From Kaistia hirudinis (lineage in GTDB: Bacteria; Pseudomonadota; Alphaproteobacteria; Rhizobiales; Kaistiaceae), in the NCBI RefSeq assembly GCF_014196455.1, contig NZ_JACIDS010000004.1:744001-808000 (forward strand): 64,000 nt of DNA, read 5' to 3'. A program made the position numbers and the translations under genes. A model generated the notes under the pieces. The model did not search any database, was not told where the DNA came from, and saw only the letters and a program-made list of their open reading frames with translations. Below, one piece after another: positions 63,877 to 64,000 of this stretch; the stretch's first letter is position 1; each line of letters opens with the position of its first letter.

Positions 63877-64000
63877 ACTTTTCCCCAATCGTCTCCGCGC
63901 GTTCCGTCCATCCGGGCGGGCTTTGCCGTATCAGAGGATTTCTCCTCGCGCTTTGCGGCCGATCGCGGATATATCCATCTGCGAACAGGGCGACGGACCG

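Overview
The window is about 64 kb of GC-rich, gene-dense chromosome from an alphaproteobacterium, most likely Hyphomicrobiales (Rhizobiales). Reasons: the order cycM-like cytochrome c / kdsB / pheA / nudC / SRP RNA, an Irr-type iron box ahead of bfr, CtrA-like TTAACCAT motifs at Tad pilus genes, and the overall codon bias. I cannot name a genus from sequence alone. No tRNA, rRNA, CRISPR array, prophage or transposase gene was seen.

Region 1 (1-9224) is a tightly coupled operon for cyclic-imide and amide nitrogen compounds. It holds two permeases and the double ATPase of a BMP/nucleoside-type ABC importer, formamidase (amiF), biuret hydrolase (biuH), a cyanuric acid hydrolase/barbiturase-family enzyme, a second cysteine hydrolase, the small AtzG subunit, an AtzE amidase, AtzH and a GntR regulator. 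It carries both known routes from the ring-opened product towards allophanate, but no allophanate hydrolase in the window. Region 2 (9343-14393) has two small secreted proteins, mtgA coupled to oxyR, divergent ahpC-ahpD, and a farnesyl-diphosphate-type synthase. Region 3 (14714-23287) has a DUF1176 protein, a retropepsin-like protease, a phosphohexomutase, galM, an SDR/DoxX fusion and a URC1-URC4 pair of the uracil catabolic URC pathway.

Region 4 (23306-27488) has lspA, two methyltransferases, a CoxG-like protein and the bfd/bfr iron store. Region 5 (27546-35547) is an E. coli ydcSTUVW-like putrescine uptake and gamma-aminobutyraldehyde oxidation operon with a LysR regulator and a nucleoside hydrolase. 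Region 6 (35552-47402) is a complete Flp/Tad pilus island: two TadE-like pseudopilins, an orphan CpaC-N-like protein, flp pilin, cpaABCDEF, tadB, tadC and tadD. Region 7 (47561-58906) has an M17 aminopeptidase, MarR, an NlpC/P60 hydrolase and a yejA-yejA-yejB-yejE-yejF-ghrA peptide-import operon. Region 8 (59060-63876) is the conserved block cytochrome c, kdsB, pheA, a GT25 glycosyltransferase, nudC and ffs.

Five intergenic gaps carry paired inverted copies of a C/G-rich palindromic element (REPIN-like). Four of the five lie inside operons or between co-functional genes, for example between ydcS and ydcT, ydcU and ydcV, and ahpC and ahpD. They may tune relative expression within operons.
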